A stretch of DNA of 64,000 bases from Mucilaginibacter xinganensis (GTDB taxonomy: Bacteria > Bacteroidota > Bacteroidia > Sphingobacteriales > Sphingobacteriaceae): positions 2,418,001 to 2,482,000 of the forward strand of contig NZ_CP022743.1 of assembly GCF_002257585.1 (NCBI RefSeq). The letters are read 5' to 3'. Below are positions 56,585 through 64,000 of this stretch, in pieces. The notes under the pieces are model-generated. The model was given only the letters and a program-made list of their open reading frames with translations. It searched no databases and was not told where the DNA came from. A program made the translations under genes and the position numbers. Positions within the stretch are counted from its first letter, which is position 1, and each line of letters starts with the position of its first letter.

Positions 56585-57187
56585 TTATAGTCTTTGTTTT
56601 AAGCGGGCTTTAATTACGCTTTCCCATTCTTCCTGTAATATACTTAAAACAATTGAGTCCCGCCGTCCGCCTTCCTGCAGCGGCATATTGTTTCTCAATA
56701 TCCCCTCCGGTACGCAGCCAATGCTTTTCATTGCTGAAATACTTAGTTCATTTCTTGCGTCGGCTCTAAATTCAACCCTTAAAGCATTTAACGTTTCAAA
56801 GGCAAACTGCAACAGCAAATATTTGCAATGCTTGTTTAAGCCGGTACCCCTGAATTTTTCGCCATACCAGGTGTAACCTAGCTGAACGGTTTGCCATGCA
56901 GGCAAAATATCATAAAAACGGGTGCTGCCGGCATAGCTTTGGCTTTGCTTATCATATACAATAAACGGGTATTCTTTCCCTGTAGCTTTGTTGGTAACAG
57001 CGTCATCAATATACCTGCGCATGCCATCGGCCCCGCGGGCGCTTAAATAAGAATATTTCCATGTATCAGGTTCGTTCAGCGCAAAAGGCAACAGATTATA
57101 GTAATCGCTTTCAAGCAAGGGCCTCAGCAACACGCGCTCGTCTTCCAGTATGTAGTTCATATTTTGATCATAGTTTAGCGCTGTCAT
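56585..57187 (-). CDS. GNAT N-acetyltransferase
   Basis: 200 residues (or 191 from the internal ATG at 57160, which starts MNYILEDERVLLRPLLESDY). GNAT fold of the RimJ/RimL-like acetyltransf_3 group: VLLRPLLESDYYNLLPFAL, PFIVYDKQSQSYAGSTRFYD, TVQLGYTWYGEKFRGTGLNKHCKYLLLQFAFE (acetyl-CoA loop) and CVPEGILRNNM. Possible substrates are protein N-termini or small amines; not assigned. It starts 2 bp after the decarboxylase stop, so it is co-transcribed with that gene and may act on its amine product (speculative). Confidence 0.88.
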   Translation of the reverse strand: MTALNYDQNMNYILEDERVLLRPLLESDYYNLLPFALNEPDTWKYSYLSARGADGMRRYIDDAVTNKATGKEYPFIVYDKQSQSYAGSTRFYDILPAWQTVQLGYTWYGEKFRGTGLNKHCKYLLLQFAFETLNALRVEFRADARNELSISAMKSIGCVPEGILRNNMPLQEGGRRDSIVLSILQEEWESVIKARLKQRL

Positions 57188-57189
57188 AT

Positions 57190-58707
57190 TTACTGTATTA
57201 AAAAGTCAAATTTGAATAATCTTGAATCGTACGTTTTTACCAGGGTATCACCGATTGCAATGGTGCCGTTTATCATTTCATCCAAATGGCTGCGCCGGGT
57301 ACGATGATTAGTTATGGCTGCGCGAATAACATAATTACCATTTAATAATGTGCTCGAAGGGGCAGCTATTCCTTTTTCCTGCATCCTCATCAATAGTTCT
57401 TTGTTTAAAATATTTAACTGATTATCATCCATATTTCCCGGGTTGTACCTAAAGCACACTACGTTCATGGTAACTGAAGCCATCAATTCTAACTCAGGAT
57501 GCTTACTAACCTGGTTGCCCAGGTAAAACGCCTGGTCAATGTTTTGTGATATCATAGCGGCATATTTATCAGCGCCATGTTCTTTTAGGCTCATCCAAAC
57601 CTTCAGGGCTTTAAAGCCCCTTGAAAGTTCCATGCCATAGTTCGAAATGGTTTCGGGACCGGCTGCCAGGCCCCTGTCATGGGCAGTCAGATAGTTAACT
57701 GTTGTTGCAAAGGCAGCCTTGTGTGCTGTCGCATCTTTAAATAACACGCAGCCTACTTCATATTGCATATACATCCACTTATGCAGGTCAAAGGCAACGC
57801 TGTCGGCTTCTTCAATTGCTTTAAGCTTGTCCCTGTAAGCCGGGGCTAATTTGGCCAATGCGCCGAAAGCGCCGTCAATATGAAACCAGATCTTTTCTTT
57901 GCGTGCTATTTGCAAAAGTTCACTTAACGGGTCAATAGCCCCGGTGTTTACAGTGCCTGCATTGCCAATTATGCAGAACGGAAGAAAACCTGCGTCCTTG
58001 TCCTCCTTAATTTTAGCTTTCAGCGCTTCTGTATCAATTTCAAAATTATCATTTACCGCTATCTTTCTCAATTGCTGGTTGCCTATACCAATTACTTCGG
58101 CGGCTTTACCAATACAGTTGTGGGTTTCGCTGCTGCAATAGGCAATTAATTTGCCGGGAGCAGCATAAACGCCGGCATTTTTTGCATTGGCAATAATGGT
58201 ATTGCGTGCAACAATAAGACCTGTAATATTAGCTATAGAGCCGCCGCTAACTAATATGCCGCTACCTGTTGCCGGGTAATTCATCAATTGTTTACACCAG
58301 TTGATAACCTGCTTATCCACATACAAGGCACTTTGATCGCCAATAGCAGTATTGCTGTTCATTACCCCTGCCAGTAAGTCTGCAAATGCGCCCATTGGTG
58401 TACCCGTACCCTGTACCCAAGAAAAGTATTTTGGATGGATATTACCGCCGTGATAAGGAAAAATATTTTGCTTAAAATCCCGGTAAACATCAAAGATATT
58501 TTCAGGTTGATGGGGCAGGGGCGTACTTAGTTCGGCTTTTACCAGTTGAGGTACCGGAGTCCATACCGGTTTTTCACCAATGCCTTTTAAATAATCGACC
58601 ATGTCATCAATTATTTGATGGCCTAAAGTTTTAATATCATCCCAATCTACAGGGTCTAGCCCAATTTCTGGCTTTGAACTTATTTCATTCATAAAAGTTA
58701 TTTGCAT
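57190..58707 (-). CDS. PLP-dependent group II decarboxylase (aromatic/glutamate-like)
   Basis: 505 residues (alternative ATG at 58692). The pyridoxal-dependent decarboxylase fold shows IHPKYFSWVQGTGTPMGAFA near ~90-110, SGGSIANITGLIVARN, Schiff-base Lys310 in AFDLHKWMYMQYEVGC and IIGNAGTVNTGAIDPL with HIDGAFGALA (PLP Asp). Family members decarboxylate aromatic amino acids, glutamate, or 2,4-diaminobutyrate; substrate cannot be decided. It is divergent from a MocR-type regulator and linked to a GNAT gene. Confidence 0.9.
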   Translation of the reverse strand: MQITFMNEISSKPEIGLDPVDWDDIKTLGHQIIDDMVDYLKGIGEKPVWTPVPQLVKAELSTPLPHQPENIFDVYRDFKQNIFPYHGGNIHPKYFSWVQGTGTPMGAFADLLAGVMNSNTAIGDQSALYVDKQVINWCKQLMNYPATGSGILVSGGSIANITGLIVARNTIIANAKNAGVYAAPGKLIAYCSSETHNCIGKAAEVIGIGNQQLRKIAVNDNFEIDTEALKAKIKEDKDAGFLPFCIIGNAGTVNTGAIDPLSELLQIARKEKIWFHIDGAFGALAKLAPAYRDKLKAIEEADSVAFDLHKWMYMQYEVGCVLFKDATAHKAAFATTVNYLTAHDRGLAAGPETISNYGMELSRGFKALKVWMSLKEHGADKYAAMISQNIDQAFYLGNQVSKHPELELMASVTMNVVCFRYNPGNMDDNQLNILNKELLMRMQEKGIAAPSSTLLNGNYVIRAAITNHRTRRSHLDEMINGTIAIGDTLVKTYDSRLFKFDFLIQ

Positions 58708-58753
58708 TACAAAAGTGGCGTATAAATAATTAATAAAACAGATGCAGATTTGC

Positions 58754-58761
58754 TATTTTTG
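58754..58761 (+). promoter_or_regulatory. -7-like element TATTTTTG upstream of the MocR gene
   Basis: TATTTTTG (58754-58761) matches TAnnTTTG, in the 146-bp divergent region. No clear -33 TTTG at 19 bp is seen. It would give a 5' leader of ~90 nt for the regulator gene. Confidence 0.3.
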
Positions 58762-58853
58762 CACATAACAGAAGTAGCTTACGCGGTTCATTTTCTAAAT
58801 TTTGCTAAGTTGTGTCCTTCAATTAAGATTAAAAACCCGATAGTTGCTAATAA

Positions 58854-60302
58854 ATGGTTAATAGCTTAACACGTACCACCAAGCCTGATGAAGACTTTTT
58901 GTATATGCAAATTGCCGACAGGTTGGGCAGCCAGATCAATCAGCTGATATTAAGGACCGGAGAAAAATTGCCTTCTGTTCGCGCTTTGAGTCAGGAGCAA
59001 GGGATAAGCCTGAGCACAGCATATAAGGCTTATGTGCAGTTAGAGATCAGGGGATTAATAGAAGCAAGGCCAAAATCCGGCTATTACGTGCGGTACACAC
59101 CCGCCCGTTCCTTTAACGAGCCAAAACGCGAACGGCTTGCGGGCGAATCAGAAAAGGTAAGTCTTGACGAGATGATCGCTATGGTGTATCGTAATTTTTC
59201 GGCGGATAGTATTGTCAAATTATCCATGGCTTCACCCGCCTTATCTCTGTTGCCGCTGGCTAAACTTAATAAATCAATGGCAGAGGCTGTTCGTTTAAGC
59301 GCTGATAGCTGTATCAGCTATGAGGCTGTTCAGGGCAATGCAAATTTAAGAACACACATAGCACGGCAGGCTTTTGCCTGGGGAGGTAATATATTACCTG
59401 ACGATGTTGTAACGACGCAAGGCTGTATGGAAGCTCTTGTGTTTTGCCTGAGTGCGGTAACCAAACCGGGCGATGTGGTAGCAATTGAATGCCCAACATA
59501 TTTCGGGATCTTCAGCACTGTACAAAGCCTGGGCCTTAAAATTGTAGAGATCCCTACCAGCTCAACCGAAGGCCCCGACCTGGATTATTTAGCAAAGGCA
59601 ATCAATCTGCATCAAATAAAAGTTTGTTTGTTTGTCCCCACCTTTAGTAACCCATTAGGTTATTGTATGACCAATGAAAAGAAAAAGAAGCTGGTTGAAC
59701 TGTTAGCCAAAAATGAAGTGCCACTTATTGAGGATGATATTTATGGTGAAATGTATTTTGGCAGAACCAGGCCACGCACCTGCAAGAGTTACGATGCTAA
59801 AGGTTTGGTTATGTTATGCTCGTCAGTATCAAAAACACTGGCACCCGGCTATCGGGTAGGCTGGTGCATTCCGGGCAGGTTTAAGGCGCAGATCATTAAT
59901 TTAAAATTGATGCACTCGCTTTCATCAGCATCGCCAACACATGCGGCAATCGGCCACTTTTTCGAAACAGGCAGATATGACCTGCACATGCGAAACCTGC
60001 GTAAGGCGCTGCACACGCAGTGTTTAAGATATACCCAGGCCATTACTGAATACTTTCCGGACGACGTTAAGGTTAGCAGGCCGGAGGGTGGTTATGTATT
60101 ATGGATTGAACTAAATAAAAAAGTTGATGCTTTTGAACTTTATAAACAGGCTATTGCATTTAAAATTAGCATCTCTCCGGGACAAATCTTCAGTACTGAC
60201 AGCCGCTTTACCAATTTTATAAGGATCAGTTTTGGAACGCCATATAATGAAGAAATTGATAAAAGCCTTAAAAAATTAGGACAATTAATGAGCGAATTTT
60301 AA
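58854..60302 (+). CDS. MocR/PdxR-type regulator (GntR HTH + aminotransferase domain)
   Basis: 482 residues. GntR winged helix at ~12-80 (YMQIADRLGSQINQLILRTG, KLPSVRALSQEQGISLSTAY, LEIRGLIEARPKSGYYV). A class I aminotransferase-like domain from ~110 with PLP-lysine Lys327 in CSSVSKTLAPGYRVGW, NPLGYCM and LIEDDIYGEMYFG. MocR proteins bind PLP or an amino-acid-PLP adduct and control vitamin B6, GABA, taurine or similar genes (family knowledge). It is divergent from the decarboxylase gene, whose substrate is therefore a candidate effector (inference). Confidence 0.93.
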   Translation: MVNSLTRTTKPDEDFLYMQIADRLGSQINQLILRTGEKLPSVRALSQEQGISLSTAYKAYVQLEIRGLIEARPKSGYYVRYTPARSFNEPKRERLAGESEKVSLDEMIAMVYRNFSADSIVKLSMASPALSLLPLAKLNKSMAEAVRLSADSCISYEAVQGNANLRTHIARQAFAWGGNILPDDVVTTQGCMEALVFCLSAVTKPGDVVAIECPTYFGIFSTVQSLGLKIVEIPTSSTEGPDLDYLAKAINLHQIKVCLFVPTFSNPLGYCMTNEKKKKLVELLAKNEVPLIEDDIYGEMYFGRTRPRTCKSYDAKGLVMLCSSVSKTLAPGYRVGWCIPGRFKAQIINLKLMHSLSSASPTHAAIGHFFETGRYDLHMRNLRKALHTQCLRYTQAITEYFPDDVKVSRPEGGYVLWIELNKKVDAFELYKQAIAFKISISPGQIFSTDSRFTNFIRISFGTPYNEEIDKSLKKLGQLMSEF

Positions 60303-60344
60303 AATGACGCCAACCATCCGTAATAATATCCGTTATATAAAAAT

Positions 60345-60809
60345 ATGATCCAATCTTCCTTAACACACCGTCTAAAAGATCAGCACAGGGCAATTACCCC
60401 CATTATTATAAAGCTCAATGACAGGCAAATACAACAACATGTAATTCGTGGTAAATGGAGCATTCATGAACATATTGCCCATTTGGCCAAATATCAGCCT
60501 GTTTTTATCGACAGGGTGCGTAAAATATTATTAATGGATAACCCTGAATTTGAAAAGTATAGCGCTGAGGATGATGATGGCTTTGAGATTTATTGCGCGT
60601 TTACCACCTATGAGTTGCTGAAAAAGATCTCGACTGACAGGGAAGTGATTTATAATCTTGTAACTAAATTATCGCCTGATAAGCTTGACCGAAAGGGCTC
60701 GCATCCCCAATATGGAAAGTTAGATATATTAGAATGGACCGAGTTTTTTCTACTGCATGAAGCACACCATTTATTTGCTATTTTTCAATTGACGCATAGT
60801 ATCATATAA
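60345..60809 (+). CDS. DinB family protein
   Basis: 154 residues, predicted four-helix bundle. Metal-ligand His residues appear in WSIHEHIAHLAKYQ and in the C-terminal FLLHEAHHLFAIFQL, matching the DinB/YfiT three-His arrangement. Often thiol-S-transferase-like; substrate unknown. It lies 42 bp after the MocR gene on the same strand and may be co-transcribed with it. Confidence 0.85.
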   Translation: MIQSSLTHRLKDQHRAITPIIIKLNDRQIQQHVIRGKWSIHEHIAHLAKYQPVFIDRVRKILLMDNPEFEKYSAEDDDGFEIYCAFTTYELLKKISTDREVIYNLVTKLSPDKLDRKGSHPQYGKLDILEWTEFFLLHEAHHLFAIFQLTHSII

Positions 60810-60904
60810 CACTTAAAATCTTTGCTTTACTCAATCGTCCTCAATAAGTAAAAATTCATTGTTATTTTTACCTGCTTTTATATTAAAATATAAAATAACA
60901 ACTT

Positions 60905-62656
60905 ATGCCTGCAGACAAACCAAAACAACCGGGAATTTTCAGCTTGCTAAAGCCATATTCGGGACTGGTATTTTTGCTGATATTATTTGCGTTGTTTAGC
61001 AACAGTGTAAACTTATGGCTCCCTAAAATAATTGCACATGGTATTGATGATTATATTCATAGCATGATGCGGAGGGTTCATTTCGATACAGGTCCGGTTA
61101 TTATCAAATTTACACTGGCGGTAGTGTTTGTTTTTATTTGTTCGTATCTGCAAAGTATCATTCAGACCTATACCTCTGAAAGGGTGGCCCGCGACCTGAG
61201 AACAAGGCTTTCGGACAAGATTTCACGCCAAAGCTATGCTTTTGTTGAGCAGGTAAATCCATCAAAGCTTTTAACCAACCTTACTGCAGATGTTGATTCC
61301 ATAAAGTTATTTGTATCGCAGGCGCTGGTATCAATCGTATCATCAGTATTTATTATTGTGGGTGCCAGTATTTTGCTGTTAACCATCAACTGGAAATTGG
61401 CGTTGTGCGTTATTGCTATCATTCCTATAATTGGGGGTACGTTTTTTTACGTGTTAAAAAAGGTACGAAAGCTTTTTATACAAAGCCGCGAGGTTATTGA
61501 CTGGTTGAACAAGGTAATAAACGAAAGTATCTTAGGAGCGGCATTAATAAGGGTTATCAATTCGCAACAGCTGGAGTTTGATAAGTTTTTACAGGCCAAT
61601 ACCAAAGCCAAAGATTTCGGCCTTTCCATTTTGCGGCTATTCGCCGGCCTTATCCCCGTAATTACATTTTCAGCAAATATTGCCATGCTCAGCATTTTGG
61701 CGCTGGGAGGGCACTTTGTTATTAATGGGACAATGAGCCTGGGCGATTTCTCGGCTTTTAACAGCTATCTGGCGCAGTTAATATTTCCAATCCTCGTTAT
61801 TGGCTTCATGAGCAATATTATAGCCCAGGCAACGGCTTCATTTCAAAGGATAAACATGGTTTTGAATGCGTCGGACAATGTTGAAACCGGTGTTTTAAAA
61901 ACGACTTTATTGGGAAATATTCAAATAAATGATGTTTCATTGTCTTATGGGCAAAAGCCTGCGCTTAAATCTATAACGATGGATATAAAAGCTGGGTCTA
62001 AAATTGCGGTTATAGGTCCAACAGCTGCGGGTAAAACGCAGCTGCTTTACCTGCTTACCGGTTTAATTAAGCCTGGTAGCGGAACCATATTGTTTGATGG
62101 CAAGAGTATTGACGAGTACGACAGCGAGGTGTTTTACAAGCAGGTGGGGTTTGTTTTTCAGGACAGCATTATTTTTAACATGAGCATTCGTGAAAATATA
62201 GCTTTCAGCGACACTGTCACTGATGAATCGTTACAAAAAGCGATAGATACTGCCGAATTGAGAGAGTTCGTCGAAAGTCTTCCTGAGAAGCTCAGTACCG
62301 TAGTATCGGAACGAGGCTCGAGCTTGTCCGGGGGACAAAAGCAGCGCATCATGCTGGCGCGGGCGCTTGCAATCAATCCAAAGGTGTTGTTGCTGGATGA
62401 CTTCACAGCACGGGTTGACGCCAATACCGAAAATAAGATATTGGCAAATATTCAAAAAAACTATCCGGGTTTAACCTTGCTTTCGGTCACTCAAAAAATA
62501 GCATCCGTAGCACATTACGACCAGATAATTTTATTGATGCAGGGCGAAATTGTAGCCAGCGGCAAGCACGACGACCTGCTGAAAACAAGCCCTGAATACG
62601 TACAGATCTATAATTCGCAACAAAGTACCAGCAATTATGAACTACAACCTAAATGA
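60905..62656 (+). CDS. ABC exporter half-transporter, degenerate NBD (heterodimer subunit 1)
   Basis: 583 residues: six membrane segments in ~17-300 (type IV exporter fold; helices include LVFLLILFALFSNSVNLWLP and TLAVVFVFICSYLQSIIQTY), then a nucleotide-binding domain at ~335-575. Walker A GPTAAGKTQLL, signature LSGGQKQRIMLARA, Walker B VLLLDDFTARVD, where the catalytic Glu is Asp, and a Q instead of the switch His (LLSVTQKIAS). These are the hallmarks of the degenerate site partner in heterodimeric exporters such as TM287/288 or BmrCD. Its stop overlaps the next gene by 20 bp. The substrate (drug or lipid) is unknown. Confidence 0.9.
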   Translation: MPADKPKQPGIFSLLKPYSGLVFLLILFALFSNSVNLWLPKIIAHGIDDYIHSMMRRVHFDTGPVIIKFTLAVVFVFICSYLQSIIQTYTSERVARDLRTRLSDKISRQSYAFVEQVNPSKLLTNLTADVDSIKLFVSQALVSIVSSVFIIVGASILLLTINWKLALCVIAIIPIIGGTFFYVLKKVRKLFIQSREVIDWLNKVINESILGAALIRVINSQQLEFDKFLQANTKAKDFGLSILRLFAGLIPVITFSANIAMLSILALGGHFVINGTMSLGDFSAFNSYLAQLIFPILVIGFMSNIIAQATASFQRINMVLNASDNVETGVLKTTLLGNIQINDVSLSYGQKPALKSITMDIKAGSKIAVIGPTAAGKTQLLYLLTGLIKPGSGTILFDGKSIDEYDSEVFYKQVGFVFQDSIIFNMSIRENIAFSDTVTDESLQKAIDTAELREFVESLPEKLSTVVSERGSSLSGGQKQRIMLARALAINPKVLLLDDFTARVDANTENKILANIQKNYPGLTLLSVTQKIASVAHYDQIILLMQGEIVASGKHDDLLKTSPEYVQIYNSQQSTSNYELQPK

Positions 62657-64000
62657 GCTGCAGGCAAAGGCGCAAAAAACCTCAACCTGGGCGTCTTTAA
62701 ATAAACTGCTACAGTTGATTGCGCACGAAAGGAGAAACCTTTGGCTGGCTTTTTTTACCATATTGGTCACCTCAACCATAAACTTAATGGGGCCGCTGGT
62801 TATTGGTAAAACCATTGATAATTACATTTTTACAGCGCACAAAAATTATTATGGGGTATTGGTAAATTGCGGTATTTTGTTTTGCATGTACCTCGTTTCG
62901 CTGGTAACCAGTTATGTGCAAACTATGCTGATGGGTGGAGTAGGGCAGCGCATGTTATTTACCCTCCGTAACGCTATTTTTAATAAATTGCAGTTATTGC
63001 CGGTAGGTTTTTTCAATCAGAATAAAGCGGGAGATCTCATCTCACGGGTTAATAATGACACGGATAAACTTAACCAGTTCTTCTCGCAGTCTTTAATGCA
63101 ATTTATTGGCAGCATAGCCACCATGCTTGGCGCAGGGATATTTTTACTGGCTATTAATATCAAGCTTGGTGCAGCAACGCTTATTCCGGCGGTTATTATC
63201 TTAATTTTTACCAGCGCTACATCAGCATGGGTTAAAAGAAAGAATGCAGTGAACTTAAAAAGTGTTGGAGGTATGAGTGCCGAAATACAGGAAAGCCTGA
63301 ATAATTTCAAGGTAATCATTGCTTTTAATCGCCGCGATTATTTTCGTAAACGTTTTGACGAGGCGAATCAGGAGAATTATAGGACGTCCATAGGTGCAGG
63401 TATCGCCAATAACTCGTATGTACCCGTGTACGGCTTATTCTCAAGCCTTGCGCAGCTTATTGTATTGGCCTATGGTATTTATTTGGTATCGAAAGGCGAG
63501 TTGGGCATTGGATTACTTGCGGTAAGCTTTTTATCATATGCTAACAACTTTTACAATCCTTTAAGGCAGCTGGCTGCATTGTGGACAAATTTCCAGGTTG
63601 CTATGGCGGGTTGGGACAGGATCTCGCAGATTCTTTCTTTGGATTCAGATCTGGCAATTGAGACGAGCGCCGAAACAGAGCCAAATGCGCCCCTTTTGGA
63701 ATTCAGGAATGTGTATTTTGGCTATGAGGCTGATAAAGAAATTTTACATAACATAAGTTTTCAACTCGAATCAGGTAAAACTTATGCGCTTGTTGGCCCC
63801 ACAGGTGGCGGGAAAACTACCACGGCGTCATTGATAGCCAGGTTATATGACCCTGATAAAGGACAGGTTTTACTTAACGGGAAAAACATCAGGAGTTATG
63901 AACCCGTTGATCGTACGAAAAAGATAGGGTTTATTTTACAGGAGCCATTTCTGTTTACGGGTACCGTGCGTGAAAATATTTTATATGGCAATGATCTGTA
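62637..64000 (+). CDS. ABC exporter half-transporter, heterodimer subunit 2 (partial)
   Basis: ATG 62637 opens a frame running to the window edge (~454 residues visible). Six-helix exporter domain (NLWLAFFTILVTSTINLMGP, NCGILFCMYLVSLVTSYVQT, LLPVGFFNQNKAGDLISRVN) followed by the start of the NBD with Walker A GPTGGGKTTTASL and Q-loop GFILQEPFLFTGTVRENILYG. The Walker B and switch His lie beyond the edge. It starts inside the end of subunit 1 (20-bp overlap), so the pair is translationally coupled. Confidence 0.92.
   Translation, partial: MNYNLNELQAKAQKTSTWASLNKLLQLIAHERRNLWLAFFTILVTSTINLMGPLVIGKTIDNYIFTAHKNYYGVLVNCGILFCMYLVSLVTSYVQTMLMGGVGQRMLFTLRNAIFNKLQLLPVGFFNQNKAGDLISRVNNDTDKLNQFFSQSLMQFIGSIATMLGAGIFLLAINIKLGAATLIPAVIILIFTSATSAWVKRKNAVNLKSVGGMSAEIQESLNNFKVIIAFNRRDYFRKRFDEANQENYRTSIGAGIANNSYVPVYGLFSSLAQLIVLAYGIYLVSKGELGIGLLAVSFLSYANNFYNPLRQLAALWTNFQVAMAGWDRISQILSLDSDLAIETSAETEPNAPLLEFRNVYFGYEADKEILHNISFQLESGKTYALVGPTGGGKTTTASLIARLYDPDKGQVLLNGKNIRSYEPVDRTKKIGFILQEPFLFTGTVRENILYGNDL

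Noticed and set aside
1..64000. CRISPR arrays, prophage or integrated elements, restriction-modification or toxin-antitoxin modules
   Set aside because: I saw no spaced direct repeats, integrase, terminase or defence signature genes; the CHAP-like protein alone is not evidence for a phage.

Overview
This window is chromosomal DNA from a member of the Bacteroidota, most likely the Sphingobacteriaceae (Mucilaginibacter or Pedobacter-like). The evidence is Bacteroidota-style promoters (TTTG, then TAnnTTTG), many lipoproteins with short N-terminal signals, a type IX secretion substrate with a gliding-motility C-terminal domain, TPR-type sensor kinases, a CarboxypepD_reg TonB receptor and a fused DAHP synthase/chorismate mutase. 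The genus is inference.

Layout. 1-4.3 kb: an aromatic amino-acid operon on the minus strand (pheA, DAHP synthase/chorismate mutase, aroA, aroC running off the edge). It is preceded by a Phe/Tyr-rich leader peptide with a matching terminator and antiterminator, a textbook ribosome-mediated attenuator. 4.4-6.8 kb: an FkbM methyltransferase, a TIM-barrel sugar isomerase-like protein, a 33-residue membrane peptide and tRNA-Pro(TGG). 7-13 kb: a minus-strand cluster with an outer-membrane barrel protein, four tandem paralogous lipoproteins that each carry exactly seven ~45-residue repeats (predicted seven-bladed propellers), and one more lipoprotein.

13.2-24.9 kb: a signalling island on the plus strand. 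Two TPR-sensor-kinase/LuxR-type response-regulator pairs (13.2-15.9 and 20.1-22.7 kb) flank small secreted proteins, a TPR protein and a MORN-repeat protein. The same bipartite operator (TACGTA, then a CCGA/TCGG inverted repeat at identical spacing) lies before a 48-residue secreted peptide at 16.85 kb and a lipoprotein at 22.85 kb. This shared site is the best candidate here for an undescribed regulatory and secretion system.

25-31.1 kb: a subtilisin-like protease, a DUF2306 membrane protein and Tat cupin divergent from an HxlR regulator across a doubled palindromic operator, and an M1 metallopeptidase. 31.5-36.9 kb: a TonB receptor with a beta-helix and a propeller-like lipoprotein. 37-42.3 kb: a 1770-residue Ig-repeat T9SS adhesin. 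42.6-43.7 kb: a graveyard of at least four truncated or frameshifted genes.

43.7-50.3 kb: map, then a tightly packed uronate catabolic operon (uxaC, KDG kinase, KDPG aldolase, hexuronate transporter, zinc dehydrogenase). 50.3-64 kb: an alpha/beta hydrolase, a CDGSH protein, a CHAP-like amidase lacking its usual cysteine, a tesA-ybbP-ybbA type cluster, a GNAT and a PLP decarboxylase divergent from a MocR regulator, a DinB protein and a heterodimeric ABC exporter whose second subunit runs off the right edge.
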